64,000 nucleotides of DNA, from NCBI RefSeq assembly GCF_027627475.1, contig NZ_CP115484.1, positions 3,704,001 to 3,768,000 on the forward strand, read 5' to 3'. This DNA is from Paenibacillus sp. SYP-B4298 (GTDB lineage Bacteria > Bacillota > Bacilli > Paenibacillales > Paenibacillaceae). The position numbers and the translations under genes were made by a program. A model generated the notes under the pieces. That model was not told the DNA's origin, did not search any database, and saw nothing but the letters and a program-made list of their open reading frames with translations. Below, one piece after another: positions 33,579 through 43,114 of this stretch (positions are counted from its first letter, which is position 1; every line of letters starts with the position of its first letter).

Positions 33579-34562
33579 CTAGATTGACAGTGGCTCCAGT
33601 CGCACAGGCAGACCGCTCTGTGCCGACTCATTGGCAGCGACCGTCACTTGCTGCGTTCTGCAAGCATCCTCATAGGTCGACAGGATCGCGGAGGTATCCT
33701 GCGTGCGCACCGCATGGAAAAATGCGCGCAGCTCGTTCACATACGGATTGGACACATTCGCATACTCCCGTCTGTGCTCGCCTTGCGTCTCCACGAGGCC
33801 GCCATGCGTCAGCTCCAGGTTGCACTCATCCGTATAGACGGTCAATCCGGTATGCCCGCCGCCACTGAGCATGCAGGCATTGGAGATATTCGCAACCGCT
33901 CCGCTCTGCAGCTTCAATGTAACTGTGCCGACATCCGGCACACTGACCTGCTCGTGCTTCGTATGGATCACACGCTGTGCATAAGCGGCATAGACCTCTG
34001 TCACCTCGCCCAGCAGATGACGCAGCAGATCGAAGATATGTGTCGTCTGCTCCACAATCTGCCCGCCAGACCCTTCTTGCTTCCGCCACCAGCTTACCTC
34101 AGGCATACCGCCCATCCAGTGACCGAGCGCCATGCCGACAACCCTATTCTCCAGCAGTTGCTTCGCCCTTGCGACACTATCCATGTATCTGAAATGATAG
34201 CCGACTGACGTGATGAGCTGTTTGCTGCGAACAGCCTGCAATACCGCAAGCGGCGTCTGCATATCCAGGCCGAGCGGCTTCTCGACCAGGAACGGAATTC
34301 CCCGCTCCGCAAGCGCCAGCTCAACCTCGCCATGAGCGAACGGCGGGACGCAGATATAGACCGCATCCAGCCTGCGAGAATCGAGCATATCCGTTATCGT
34401 GGCATAGCCGCGGGCATCATCGAACGCGCTCGCAAGCTGATTCGCCTTCTCCTTGCTCGTGCCGCAGACTGCCGCGACCTCTATTCCTTCTTCTGCAGCA
34501 AGCAGTTCCCCATGCATCTTGGAGAACCAGCCCGTGCCAACCAACCCAACCTTTAATGTCAT
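33579..34562 (-). CDS. Gfo/Idh/MocA-family oxidoreductase
   Basis: 327 residues. The N-terminal Rossmann motif is VGLVGTGWFSKMHGELL (5-21), followed by the EKPLG signature that carries the catalytic lysine. The C-terminal beta-sheet domain is complete. It likely oxidises or reduces a sugar or cyclitol with NAD(P). The substrate is not evident. It is a single gene, divergent from the class 3 lipase. Confidence 0.87.
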   Translation of the reverse strand: MTLKVGLVGTGWFSKMHGELLAAEEGIEVAAVCGTSKEKANQLASAFDDARGYATITDMLDSRRLDAVYICVPPFAHGEVELALAERGIPFLVEKPLGLDMQTPLAVLQAVRSKQLITSVGYHFRYMDSVARAKQLLENRVVGMALGHWMGGMPEVSWWRKQEGSGGQIVEQTTHIFDLLRHLLGEVTEVYAAYAQRVIHTKHEQVSVPDVGTVTLKLQSGAVANISNACMLSGGGHTGLTVYTDECNLELTHGGLVETQGEHRREYANVSNPYVNELRAFFHAVRTQDTSAILSTYEDACRTQQVTVAANESAQSGLPVRLEPLSI

Positions 34563-34804
34563 CTATGCCGCATCCCTTCCATATCATATTTGCTCGTGAC
34601 CCTGCTTCTCCTCCATAGGCCGAATCCAGCTTCAACCAGCCTTGTCCATGCGATTTACTATTGCTTTCATTGTAGCCCATGCTCTGCGAAAAGTCAGCAC
34701 AGCTTTGCGGGCACTCGCCCGTTGCCACTGCTCAGAACGCCGCATATACATAGATAAGCGCCTCCATAACGTCCAAGGGAACAACTACAGAAGGGAGTGA
34801 AGCT

Positions 34805-35587
34805 ATGGGGCCATCGCCGCATCTCAAAAAAATGCTATTTCTCGCTGCCGTCTGCGGCCAAACCTATACGCAATTCCATAATCGGGACGGCACCTTCATC
34901 ATGCCCTCCGGCTATGAGCTGGCTGGCACCCTCACAGGCACGGCGTTTGGCAATACAAGGGAACGCTTCGGCTTTGTCATCTATTCCGGCCGCTCAGCAA
35001 TCGTCGCTTTCCGCGGGACGGGCACAGCTACGGAATGGGTGTCCGATCTTATTGCCCGGCAGACAGAGTACAAATTCGTCAAAGGCGGCGGCCAGACGCA
35101 TCAAGGCTTCACCGACATCTATCGTTCCATGCGCAGCCAACTATTCAAGCTCGTCTCCAAGCTCCCTGACGGGCTGCCCATCTATGTGACCGGCCACAGC
35201 CTGGGCGGTGCGCTCTCGACGCTGGCCGCGCCCGATCTTCATACCAACTGCGGCCGCAAAATCAAGGTGTGCACCTTCGCCTCCCCCCGGGTAGGCGACC
35301 CTGCCTTCGTCCGACTATTCAACCGCTGTATTCCGGTCTGCTGGCGTGTAGCCAATAAATACGATGTGGTAACACAGCTCCCCCCGCTGCTGTACCGCTC
35401 CCCCAAGACCGAGAAAACCTACATCTATCTGCATGTCAAAGGAGAATACAAATTGGAGCAAAAAGCCGCGACCCTGCCGGGCAACCACGCGCTGAGCCAT
35501 TATTTCAGCGCCCTGTCCGATCAATCGCCGCTGCTGGCAAAGCAGGTTTGCGCAGCCCCGCCAGGCTGGTGTCCGTATCCGACGTGA
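34805..35587 (+). CDS. Class 3 lipase-like alpha/beta hydrolase
   Basis: 260 residues. The lipase_3 nucleophile elbow GHSLGG is at 130-135 (S132). Other marks are the AFRGTGT strand, an acid in PRVGDPAF and a histidine in HALSHYF near the C-terminus. There is no signal peptide, so it is probably intracellular or non-classically exported. AAGGGAGTGAAGCT precedes the ATG. The terminator overlaps its 3' end. Confidence 0.87.
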   Translation: MGPSPHLKKMLFLAAVCGQTYTQFHNRDGTFIMPSGYELAGTLTGTAFGNTRERFGFVIYSGRSAIVAFRGTGTATEWVSDLIARQTEYKFVKGGGQTHQGFTDIYRSMRSQLFKLVSKLPDGLPIYVTGHSLGGALSTLAAPDLHTNCGRKIKVCTFASPRVGDPAFVRLFNRCIPVCWRVANKYDVVTQLPPLLYRSPKTEKTYIYLHVKGEYKLEQKAATLPGNHALSHYFSALSDQSPLLAKQVCAAPPGWCPYPT

Positions 35588-35601
35588 CCCCAGCTTTTTT
35601 T
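35565..35601 (+). terminator. Terminator overlapping the end of the lipase gene
   Basis: GCTGG-GTC pairs with GAC-CCAGC, followed by seven T (35595-35601). The stop codon (35585-35587) lies in the descending part of the stem. Confidence 0.65.
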
Positions 35602-35797
35602 GGCGCGGGACTTGTCCATCCAACCATTTCGCCCAGGCTGTCCGCTCCTTTTCATAGCGCCGCCCTATCCGCCTTGGGACAGGCTGGAAGCGATGTTTGT
35701 TAAGCAATTGTTCAGAATTTGTACAGATGGCTATGTTATTTTTATAGGCATAAAGAACGGGGTGAAAAGTTTTATTTTTGGTACCTTTTGCTACATA

Positions 35798-35826
35798 TTG
35801 ACACATCATTAGGTCTCACTTATAGT
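35798..35826 (+). promoter_or_regulatory. Strong SigA promoter of the glycan operon
   Basis: TTGACA (35798-35803), 17-base spacer, TATAGT (35821-35826). The leader to the ATG at 35972 is about 140 bases. The rest of the 384-bp intergenic region is AT-rich; no aptamer was recognised in it. Confidence 0.75.
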
Positions 35827-35971
35827 AAGACACAAACCTATTTTAATATCTCTCTAATACCTGTGCGTTATAATCAATTAAGAAACGAGTTTTTTCGACA
35901 TTTGTCCGTAAATAACGCGCGTTTCCGACCTTACGCTTGACGGGCATTTTGCCGGAAGGAGCTTATAGTTT

Positions 35972-37261
35972 ATGAAGATTATTTTATTGTCCGGTGGAGC
36001 CGGCAAGCGTCTATGGCCCTTATCCAATGACGAGCGTTCCAAGCAATATCTGAAGCTTCTGAAGCATCCAACAGGAAAAGCGGTATCCATGCTGCAAAAT
36101 ACTTTGCATGAGCTGCGCAAAGCGGGACTGATCGAGCACACCGTCATCGCCTCATCCGAGCACCAACTGGCGCTGCTCCAGGAGCAGTTGGGACATTCGA
36201 TTCCTTGCATCATCGAGCCTGAACGCAGAGATACATATCCGGCGATCGCCTTGTCGGCTGCTTATCTCCATTCGGAGTGGGAAATTTCTAATGATGAGGT
36301 CGTCGTTGTCATCCCCGTAGATGGCAAAGCCGACTCTGCCTTCTATTCCCGCATCTCTCAACTGGGAACGGCTGTAGAGGATGGGCGGTGCAATATCGCA
36401 TTACTGGGGGTAGCCCCTACTTATCCTTCGAGTAAATATGGGTATCTGGTACCGGATTCCGACATGGGGGAGCAGCCTTACACGATCAGGAGATTTGTCG
36501 AAAAACCCGATACCGCAACCGCACGTCAACTGATTGAAGAAGGGTCGCTATGGAATTGCGGTATCTTTGCTTTTCGGCTTGGCTACCTGATCGGCAAGCT
36601 GAAGGAGGCGGGGCTGCCTGCAGGCTACAGTGAGCTGCGCGAGAGCTACCACCTGCTGCCGAAGACCAGCTTCGACTACGCCGTAGTTGAACAAGAGACG
36701 CGCCTGGGGGGACTGATCTACGAGGGCGCTTGGGAGGACATGGGCAACTGGGAAGCCATCTCCGCCCAGATGGATCAGCCGGTATTCGGCCATGGGCTAT
36801 TAGGCGACGGCTGCGAGAACACTCATATCATTAATGAATTGGATATTAACGTCATCGTTAATGGCATCCCGGATGCCGTCATCATAGCGGGCGAAAGCGG
36901 CATTCTGGTTACCAGCAAGCGCCAGGCCGGCAATATCAAGCCACTGGTGGAGCAGGTCAAGCCGATTGTTGCGCCCCATTCTGCGGTTCGCAAGCTGGAG
37001 ACCCTCTATCATGAGGACGGCAGCATCGGCCTGCAGACGAACCGGATTATCTTAGCACGAGGTGAGCGCTATCTGGCCCCCTCTCAGGCTGCCAGCGTGC
37101 AATGGCTGCTCGCTTCTGGAGAAGGCGTTGTCGACGATGCGAGCGGGGGCAATCTTCCGCTTGCTCCCGGTCATGCGCATACGATACAGGGCGAGGCCGC
37201 CTTTGAAGCAAGTGCTGATAGCATCTTAATCGAGATTGTGACGCAGGAGGGGCATATATGA
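35972..37261 (+). CDS. Mannose-1-phosphate guanylyltransferase-like sugar nucleotidyltransferase
   Basis: 429 residues. The nucleotide-binding signature GGAGKRLWP is at 8-16, and later SKYGYLVP and FVEKPD match the ManC/GMP type. The C-terminal part (about 290-429) is cupin-like, as in bifunctional ManC, but is not clearly a full isomerase domain. It likely makes GDP-mannose or a related sugar nucleotide for the glycan built by the genes downstream. GGAAGGAGC precedes the start. Its stop overlaps the next start by four bases (ATGA). Confidence 0.83.
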   Translation: MKIILLSGGAGKRLWPLSNDERSKQYLKLLKHPTGKAVSMLQNTLHELRKAGLIEHTVIASSEHQLALLQEQLGHSIPCIIEPERRDTYPAIALSAAYLHSEWEISNDEVVVVIPVDGKADSAFYSRISQLGTAVEDGRCNIALLGVAPTYPSSKYGYLVPDSDMGEQPYTIRRFVEKPDTATARQLIEEGSLWNCGIFAFRLGYLIGKLKEAGLPAGYSELRESYHLLPKTSFDYAVVEQETRLGGLIYEGAWEDMGNWEAISAQMDQPVFGHGLLGDGCENTHIINELDINVIVNGIPDAVIIAGESGILVTSKRQAGNIKPLVEQVKPIVAPHSAVRKLETLYHEDGSIGLQTNRIILARGERYLAPSQAASVQWLLASGEGVVDDASGGNLPLAPGHAHTIQGEAAFEASADSILIEIVTQEGHI

Positions 37262-37482
37262 GAACCAGACGCTCTCTTGTCGGCTACCGTGCTAAGGAAG
37301 TAAGCCGATATGTGCATTTGCTGGAGACTGCCCAAGAATCTTTGCAGTCTCTCCTTGAGAAGGAAGAGGCCGAATTCAAGCAGATATACGAGGAGAAGTG
37401 GGAGCACAGTTTAGCGCTGCGAGAGCAGCTCAAGAGTCTGCTGCAACAGGAACGGCAGCTAGCAGGAGAGGCCGGATCATGA
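37258..37482 (+). CDS. Small coiled-coil protein with a DivIVA/GpsB-like start
   Basis: 74 residues, highly charged and helical. The N-terminus (VGYRAKEVSRYVHLLETAQE) recalls the DivIVA/GpsB lipid-binding motif, and the rest (KEEAEFKQIYEEKWE and on) should form a coiled coil. It overlaps both neighbours by four bases (ATGA on each side), so it is translated as part of the operon and is probably a partner or localisation factor of the glycosyltransferase that follows. No established family was recognised. Confidence 0.72.
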   Translation: MRTRRSLVGYRAKEVSRYVHLLETAQESLQSLLEKEEAEFKQIYEEKWEHSLALREQLKSLLQQERQLAGEAGS

Positions 37483-39893
37483 ACAAACGATTTAAGCTAA
37501 GGCTGGGCGGCCTGAGCATCCGCGCCTCCAAACGCCGGGTCAATCTTGCGCTCAAGCATTATACAGAGGCCAAAACTGCGCTGGAGCAGCAGCGCGCTGA
37601 GCAGCTTACGCTGAACAAGCGCATCGACAACGAGATTAATGAGCTGCAACTGCGGATCGAAGAGACGCATGCCCGGATAGCCCAACTGGAGCACCAGCGC
37701 TTAGCGGCTGTCGCTTCTGCGGCTGCAAGTGCAAGCTTGCCGAACGCCGCGACTCCGGCCGCCGTGGCTGCTAACCAGCAGGCTCAACCGCTGCGGCGCA
37801 TGGGGGATATGCTGATTGATGATGGCAAGATCACCCAGGACCAGTTGCAGACGGCTATTGCGCGCCAGCGCCGATATGGCGGACGGCTCGGTGACATCCT
37901 GATTGATATGGGCTTCATCCAGCCCGAGGATCTGAACCCTTATCTTGGCAACCAGGACAAAGGACGGCTCGGCGATATTCTTGTCAGCTCTGGCAAGATT
38001 ACGCAAGAGCAGCTCGACAAAGCGCTCGCGTTCCAACAGAAGAGCGGGGGGCTGCTAGGTGACGTGCTGCTGTCGCTTAAAATGATTGAGCCTGGCGATC
38101 TGTACCGAATGATTGCCACACAGAACAATATCGGGCGCATCGGGCAGGAGCTGTCCCTCGATACGCCGGTCAGACTGCCAGAGTCGGTCGCACGGGAATA
38201 TGAGATTGTCGTCATCCATCAGTATGTGAATCGCTATCTGGTCGCCGTTTCCACACCGCTCTCGGAGGAGGATGCCAGCAAGATCGAAGCGCTGCTCCAG
38301 CTTCCCATTGAACAGGTGCTCGCGACAAAGGACGAGATGGAATATTTCTGGCGTGAGGTGTATGGCAGTGAGATGCTGCATGAAAGTACTCGCCGTCTCG
38401 CTGATGAGCAGCCCCACAACTCAGCGCATACGACCTTCACCAGGCCGCAGCTCGGCTTCACTGCTGTCCTTGGCGCGGTGCTGGTCATCGGCCTGATCTG
38501 GAGCTTCTGGGCAACGCTGCTGATTGTTAATATTCTGATCCAATTGTTCTATTTCACCATGTCGATCTTCAAGTTCTGGATTATTCTGCTCGGTTCACGC
38601 GAAGGGGCGCAATTTCGCTTCACAGACGAGGAGATCCAGGCGATGGATGAGCGAGAGCTGCCGATCTATACCATCCTCGTACCGATGTATAAGGAGGCTC
38701 AGGTCATCCCGCAACTGCTGACGAACCTGGAGAATCTGGACTACCCGAAGGCGAAGCTTGATGTGCGGCTTCTTATCGAGGAGGACGATACGGAAACCCG
38801 CGAGCTGCTGCAATCGATGGATCTGCCCTTTTACTATACCATCCTCGTCGTACCTGACAGCTTGCCGAAGACGAAGCCGAAGGCCTGCAACTATGGCCTC
38901 ATTCGTGCGCGCGGAGAATATGTCGTTATTTATGATGCCGAGGATCGCCCGGACCCTGATCAGCTCAAGAAGGTGATTGCTACCTTCCGCAAGTGTCCGG
39001 AGGAATTCGCCTGCATCCAGGCGAAGCTCAATTACTTCAACAGCACCCAGAACTGGCTGACTCGCTGGTTCACTCAGGAATACAGCATGTGGTTCGAGCT
39101 GCTGCTGCCGGGTATTATGAGACTGGATGTGCCGATTCCGCTCGGCGGGACGTCCAACCACTTCAAGCTCTCTGTGCTGAAGGAGCTTAATGCGTGGGAC
39201 CCGTACAACGTTACCGAGGATGCTGATCTGGGCATCCGCTTATATAAACATGGCTATAAGACAGCGATCGTCGATTCCCGCACATGGGAGGAGGCGAACA
39301 GCCGCGTCGGCAACTGGATACGCCAGCGCTCCCGCTGGATCAAGGGCTACATGCAGACCTGGCTCGTTCATATGCGCAATCCGTTCAAGCTCTGGCGCGA
39401 GATCGGAGCGAAGGGCTTCATGGGCTTCCAGGTTATGATTCTTGCCACGCCGCTGCTCCCGCTGCTCAATCCGTTCTTCTGGGTCATGATGATCTTGTGG
39501 TTCGGGTGGCACTTTGATTTCATTCCACGCTTCTTTCCAGGGGCTATCTATTATCTGGCGAGCGTGGAGCTCTATGCCGGCAACTTCCTGTTCATCTTCA
39601 GCAACGTGGCGGGTGTCTACTGGGTTATCCACGAGCTGGAGCAGAAGCGGCAGCAGGTATTCTCCTACTCGCTTGTGCGCTACGCCCTGCTGACCCCAAT
39701 CTATTGGGTCATGATGAGCATCGCCGCAGTAAAAGCGGCCTGGCAGCTCATTACGAAGCCGTTCTATTGGGAGAAGACCGTCCACGGACTGCATGCTCCT
39801 GAGGAGGCGGAGCTGGCTGAACTAGCGGGCCTGCCTGCCGAAGACAGCCTCATCCATCAGCCAGGCGGCAAGCCGGGGACTCCCTCCATGTAG
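37479..39893 (+). CDS. Processive family 2 glycosyltransferase with two MshEN c-di-GMP-type domains
   Basis: 804 residues. A coiled coil (20-75) and Ala-rich linker are followed by four 24-residue motifs at 107-130, 136-159, 163-186 and 192-215. Each starts xLG (R107, R136, R163, but L192) and ends in Q, with spacers of 5, 3 and 5: two MshEN domains. A GspE-N-like segment (225-300) and two membrane helices (325-370) follow. The GT2 domain has DAED at 486-489, TED at 579-581 and QRSRW at 616-620. More membrane helices end the protein. This layout matches E. coli NfrB, a c-di-GMP-dependent transferase. AGGAGAG precedes the start. Confidence 0.9.
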   Translation: MNKRFKLRLGGLSIRASKRRVNLALKHYTEAKTALEQQRAEQLTLNKRIDNEINELQLRIEETHARIAQLEHQRLAAVASAAASASLPNAATPAAVAANQQAQPLRRMGDMLIDDGKITQDQLQTAIARQRRYGGRLGDILIDMGFIQPEDLNPYLGNQDKGRLGDILVSSGKITQEQLDKALAFQQKSGGLLGDVLLSLKMIEPGDLYRMIATQNNIGRIGQELSLDTPVRLPESVAREYEIVVIHQYVNRYLVAVSTPLSEEDASKIEALLQLPIEQVLATKDEMEYFWREVYGSEMLHESTRRLADEQPHNSAHTTFTRPQLGFTAVLGAVLVIGLIWSFWATLLIVNILIQLFYFTMSIFKFWIILLGSREGAQFRFTDEEIQAMDERELPIYTILVPMYKEAQVIPQLLTNLENLDYPKAKLDVRLLIEEDDTETRELLQSMDLPFYYTILVVPDSLPKTKPKACNYGLIRARGEYVVIYDAEDRPDPDQLKKVIATFRKCPEEFACIQAKLNYFNSTQNWLTRWFTQEYSMWFELLLPGIMRLDVPIPLGGTSNHFKLSVLKELNAWDPYNVTEDADLGIRLYKHGYKTAIVDSRTWEEANSRVGNWIRQRSRWIKGYMQTWLVHMRNPFKLWREIGAKGFMGFQVMILATPLLPLLNPFFWVMMILWFGWHFDFIPRFFPGAIYYLASVELYAGNFLFIFSNVAGVYWVIHELEQKRQQVFSYSLVRYALLTPIYWVMMSIAAVKAAWQLITKPFYWEKTVHGLHAPEEAELAELAGLPAEDSLIHQPGGKPGTPSM

Positions 39894-40007
39894 CTTGCCG
39901 GGTACAAGTACACCTAGCCGTACTGTACCCGGCGACTGTCCGTCCGTCTCCGCTTCCCGCGGCGGGCGTCCTTCATGCATCCGTAATGTAGAGAGGAGAA
40001 AGACGAT

Positions 40008-41012
40008 ATGGATACGAATCAGCCTGAGCTTACGATCGTCGTTCCGGTATTTAACGAAGCAGAGCATCTGGCCGAATCACTGGTGACCATCGCAGCCTCC
40101 GCTGCCTCCATCTGTTCCCATTATGAGCTGGTCGTCATTGATGACGGTTCAGCAGATGATACCTGGGATGTGCTGGAGAAATCATCCGCGTATGTTAAGG
40201 GATTGATCGCACTGCGGCTTAGCCGCAACTTCGGCAAGGAATCAGCGCTCTGCGCCGGGCTGGAATATGCCCGGGGCAAAGCGATCATCGTCATGGATGG
40301 CGATCTGCAGCACCCCCCTCAGCTCATTCCTGAGATGGTGAGGCTATGGCGGGAGGAGCACTATGAGGTGGTCGAATGCGTCAAGACGAGCCGCGGGAGG
40401 GAGAGCTGGAACAAGCGAGCCGGCGCCTCGCTGTTCTACGGGACGCTGAATCAGCTATCCGGCTTTGACCTGAAGAACGCCTCCGACTTCAAGCTGCTTG
40501 ACCAGAAGGTCATTGAAGCATGGCGGCAAATGCCGGAGCGCACGATGTTCTTCCGTGGCATGTCGGCTTGGCTCGGCTATCGACGCACGAAGCTGCCATT
40601 CGAGGTGCAGTCGCGTTCAGGCGGCGATAGCCGCTGGAGCATCCGCGCGCTCGCCAGACTGGCGCTCGATGCCATCGTCTCGTTCTCTACCAAGCCGCTG
40701 CGGATCGTTACTTATATCGGCCTGTTATTTTTCGTCTGCTCCGTCATACTGGGCATACATACACTGGTGAACAAGCTGCAAGGTGACGCCGTCACTGGAT
40801 TTACGACCGTTATTTTGCTGCAACTGATTATTGGCTCTGTGCTTATGGTCTCCATCGGTGTTGTGGGAGAATATATCGGGGCCATCTACCATGAAGTCAA
40901 GGGCAGGCCGCGTTACTTGATTAGTGCCAGAAGCCAGCATACGTCCGCCTCTATCCGCTATGAGGAGAATAATCATGTCGATAGCATCTATCCTGCAGTC
41001 TCCAATCATTAA
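40008..41012 (+). CDS. GtrB/DPM1-like polyprenyl-phosphate glycosyltransferase
   Basis: 334 residues. The family 2 transferase domain has VVPVFNEAEHL, IDDGSADD and VMDGDLQHPP near the N-terminus. Two C-terminal membrane helices (about 240-300) anchor it. It likely transfers a sugar from a nucleotide to polyprenyl phosphate on the cytoplasmic face, giving the donor for the GT-C proteins downstream. GAGAGGAGAAAG precedes the start. The GtrA-like gene begins inside its last 40 bases. Confidence 0.9.
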   Translation: MDTNQPELTIVVPVFNEAEHLAESLVTIAASAASICSHYELVVIDDGSADDTWDVLEKSSAYVKGLIALRLSRNFGKESALCAGLEYARGKAIIVMDGDLQHPPQLIPEMVRLWREEHYEVVECVKTSRGRESWNKRAGASLFYGTLNQLSGFDLKNASDFKLLDQKVIEAWRQMPERTMFFRGMSAWLGYRRTKLPFEVQSRSGGDSRWSIRALARLALDAIVSFSTKPLRIVTYIGLLFFVCSVILGIHTLVNKLQGDAVTGFTTVILLQLIIGSVLMVSIGVVGEYIGAIYHEVKGRPRYLISARSQHTSASIRYEENNHVDSIYPAVSNH

Positions 41013-41403
41013 GTATGGCATTGTTGGTCTGCTCGGGACAGCGCTTCATTTTGCCTTGCTGGTGGCGCTGGTGGAATGGGGCGGCCTGCATCCCATTGTC
41101 GGTTCAGCTCTTGGCTTCATTGGCGTACTACTCGTCTCTTATGTGCTGAATGCCAAATGGACGTTCACCGATTCCCCCCGTCAGTCAGCGATGAAGCAAT
41201 TTGTCAAATATACGTTGGTCTCGCTCTCTGGACTTACACTCAACACATTGGTCATGTATGCTGCGATCGAATGGATGCACCTGCCCTATCTGCTCGGGCA
41301 ATGCATCATTACCGTGCTGGTGCCGGTGCATAATTATGTGCTGAACCGCTACTGGACCTTTCGGCAGGATACCGAGATTCACCACAGAGCAAAAGGAGCT
41401 TGA
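40975..41403 (+). CDS. GtrA-like flippase
   Basis: 142 residues with four hydrophobic segments. GtrA marks include IIKYGIVGLLGTALHFALL at the start and VLNRYWTF near the end. It is thought to move polyprenyl-linked sugar across the membrane. The start at 40975 follows GAGGAGAATAATC and lies inside the 3' end of the GtrB-like gene, which fits a coupled pair. The GT-C gene begins three bases past its stop. Confidence 0.87.
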   Translation: MSIASILQSPIIKYGIVGLLGTALHFALLVALVEWGGLHPIVGSALGFIGVLLVSYVLNAKWTFTDSPRQSAMKQFVKYTLVSLSGLTLNTLVMYAAIEWMHLPYLLGQCIITVLVPVHNYVLNRYWTFRQDTEIHHRAKGA

Positions 41404-41405
41404 GG

Positions 41406-43025
41406 ATGTCGAAGCGTAGTATCCTTTCATGGATGTTATTTCTGATTATATTTGCCGGGGAGATTGCGCTTGGTTACTATCTCGCCTTCGTGAAAGGCTA
41501 CATGCATAATGATGCCCTAAGCCGGGTTGCCAATGCCTTCTATGTGCTCTACAGCCGTGATCCGCATCTGGGGGCGATCGGCTTCATCTGGAACCCGCTG
41601 CCGAGCCTGATGGAGCTGGCGATTCTCGTCTTCTATCCGCTGTTCCCGGTGCTCGCCTCGCGGGGCTTCGCCGGGGTCATCATGACCGCTCTCTTCTCTG
41701 GCCTGACCGCTGTGCTGCTGTACAGAACCGGGATTCGCTACGAGCTGTCCAGGACGATGAGCTCCATGCTCGCGCTGCTCTATTGTCTCAATCCGTTCAT
41801 ATTCCTGTTCGGCGCCAACGGACTCAGCGATGCGCCCTACATCTATTTCCTGATGTACACCATCATTGAGTTTAGCTTCTGGATCAAGGAGCGCAAGACC
41901 AGCAGCCTCATCTTCAGCGGCTTCGCCCTCTCGCTCGCCTTCTGGACGCGCTATGAGGCGGTCCCCTTCGGCTTCTCCCTGGCGATTGCGATTGTGCTGG
42001 TCATTGTGTTCATCCATCATCGCAGCCAGGAGGACCCGAAGTTGAAGCCGCTGGAGAAGTACAACAAGATCGAGGCGACCTGGATTATTGTGCTGCTGCC
42101 CGCGGTCTTCTCAGGCTTGCTATGGATCTTTTTCAACTATATTATTATGGGCAATCCGTTCTACTTCCTGAATTCGGAATACTCCAACGTCGCGCAATCG
42201 GAGGTGCTGCAAAATGACGAGAACTTCGTCAAGCTGTTCAGCAGCCCGCTGCTCTCGCTTCTGTTCATTGCCAAGAAGACGCTCTGGTACTCGCTGCCCT
42301 TGTTCGCTGTGCTGCTAATCCGGCTGTTCTCCTGGCGTCTGCATAAGCCTGACCTGCTGGTGCTGCTGCTGCTGTTCGCCGCAGTGCCGGGCTTGCAGTT
42401 TTTGCTGCTGATGAAGGCATCGTCCTTTGGCTGGTTCCGCTACTTCATGTATGTATTTCCGGTTGTCGTCGCCTGGATTCCTTATGAGCTGAGCAAGCTG
42501 CGGCATGGCTGGCGGCGGCGCGCTGCGTTCTCGCTCATCATCGTCTCTATGGTGGGGACGGCTGGATTGCTGAGCTACGCCATTACCCAGCCTGACATTG
42601 CGCCGGATGAGCACAACTTCCTGACGATTGAGACCAATGAATACGCGAGACAGCAGCGCGAGGAACGTGTCATCGCAAGGTGGATAGACAATCACTTCAC
42701 CACCGAGACGATCCTGACCGACTCCTCGAATGCCTTTACGATCTTAGTGAACAGCAGCAATGCGAAGAAATTTCTCATTACGAGCGACTATGGCTTCAGG
42801 CCGGCGCTACTCGATCCGCTCAAGTATAAGGTGGATTATATGCTCCTTCCGTGGCCATCCCGCAACGGTCCCAAGAGTACGATCAATATGACTTATCCCG
42901 ACCTGTACCATAACGGCAGTGCATGGGCTACGCTGCATCACGACTTCGATAACCAATGGCGGCTGTACAGGGTGCATGAACCGAAGATGGAGGAGGAGGA
43001 TGCGGCTGCAGCAGCCTCGCCGTAG
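41406..43025 (+). CDS. GT-C family membrane glycosyltransferase, copy 1
   Basis: 539 residues with about ten to twelve membrane segments. An early periplasmic loop has the MHNDALSRVANAF stretch, whose acidic residue fits the GT-C (PMT/ArnT-like) catalytic loop. A soluble C-terminal part (about 415-539) contains DSSNAFTILVNS. It probably uses a polyprenyl-linked sugar made by the GtrB/GtrA pair to modify a glycan or protein outside the cell. AAGGAG is seven bases before the ATG. A nearly identical copy follows at 43115. Confidence 0.8.
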   Translation: MSKRSILSWMLFLIIFAGEIALGYYLAFVKGYMHNDALSRVANAFYVLYSRDPHLGAIGFIWNPLPSLMELAILVFYPLFPVLASRGFAGVIMTALFSGLTAVLLYRTGIRYELSRTMSSMLALLYCLNPFIFLFGANGLSDAPYIYFLMYTIIEFSFWIKERKTSSLIFSGFALSLAFWTRYEAVPFGFSLAIAIVLVIVFIHHRSQEDPKLKPLEKYNKIEATWIIVLLPAVFSGLLWIFFNYIIMGNPFYFLNSEYSNVAQSEVLQNDENFVKLFSSPLLSLLFIAKKTLWYSLPLFAVLLIRLFSWRLHKPDLLVLLLLFAAVPGLQFLLLMKASSFGWFRYFMYVFPVVVAWIPYELSKLRHGWRRRAAFSLIIVSMVGTAGLLSYAITQPDIAPDEHNFLTIETNEYARQQREERVIARWIDNHFTTETILTDSSNAFTILVNSSNAKKFLITSDYGFRPALLDPLKYKVDYMLLPWPSRNGPKSTINMTYPDLYHNGSAWATLHHDFDNQWRLYRVHEPKMEEEDAAAAASP

Positions 43026-43048
43026 TGGCCTCTGTCCGATAAACGGCC

Positions 43049-43081
43049 CGCAGGCTGGTTCATCTTCCCTGCCTGCGGGGA
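43049..43081. repeat. Hairpin between the two GT-C copies
   Basis: CCCGCAGGC pairs with GCCTGCGGG with a 15-base loop. No T-run follows, so it is more likely an RNA processing or stability element than a terminator. Confidence 0.4.
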
Positions 43082-43114
43082 CAAAGCATCATTACAGAGC
43101 AAAGGAGCTTGGGC

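Noticed and set aside
35827-35971. A second c-di-GMP riboswitch in the leader of the glycan operon
   Set aside because: The conserved GGCAAAC and GGACGCAAAGC sequences are absent from this leader.
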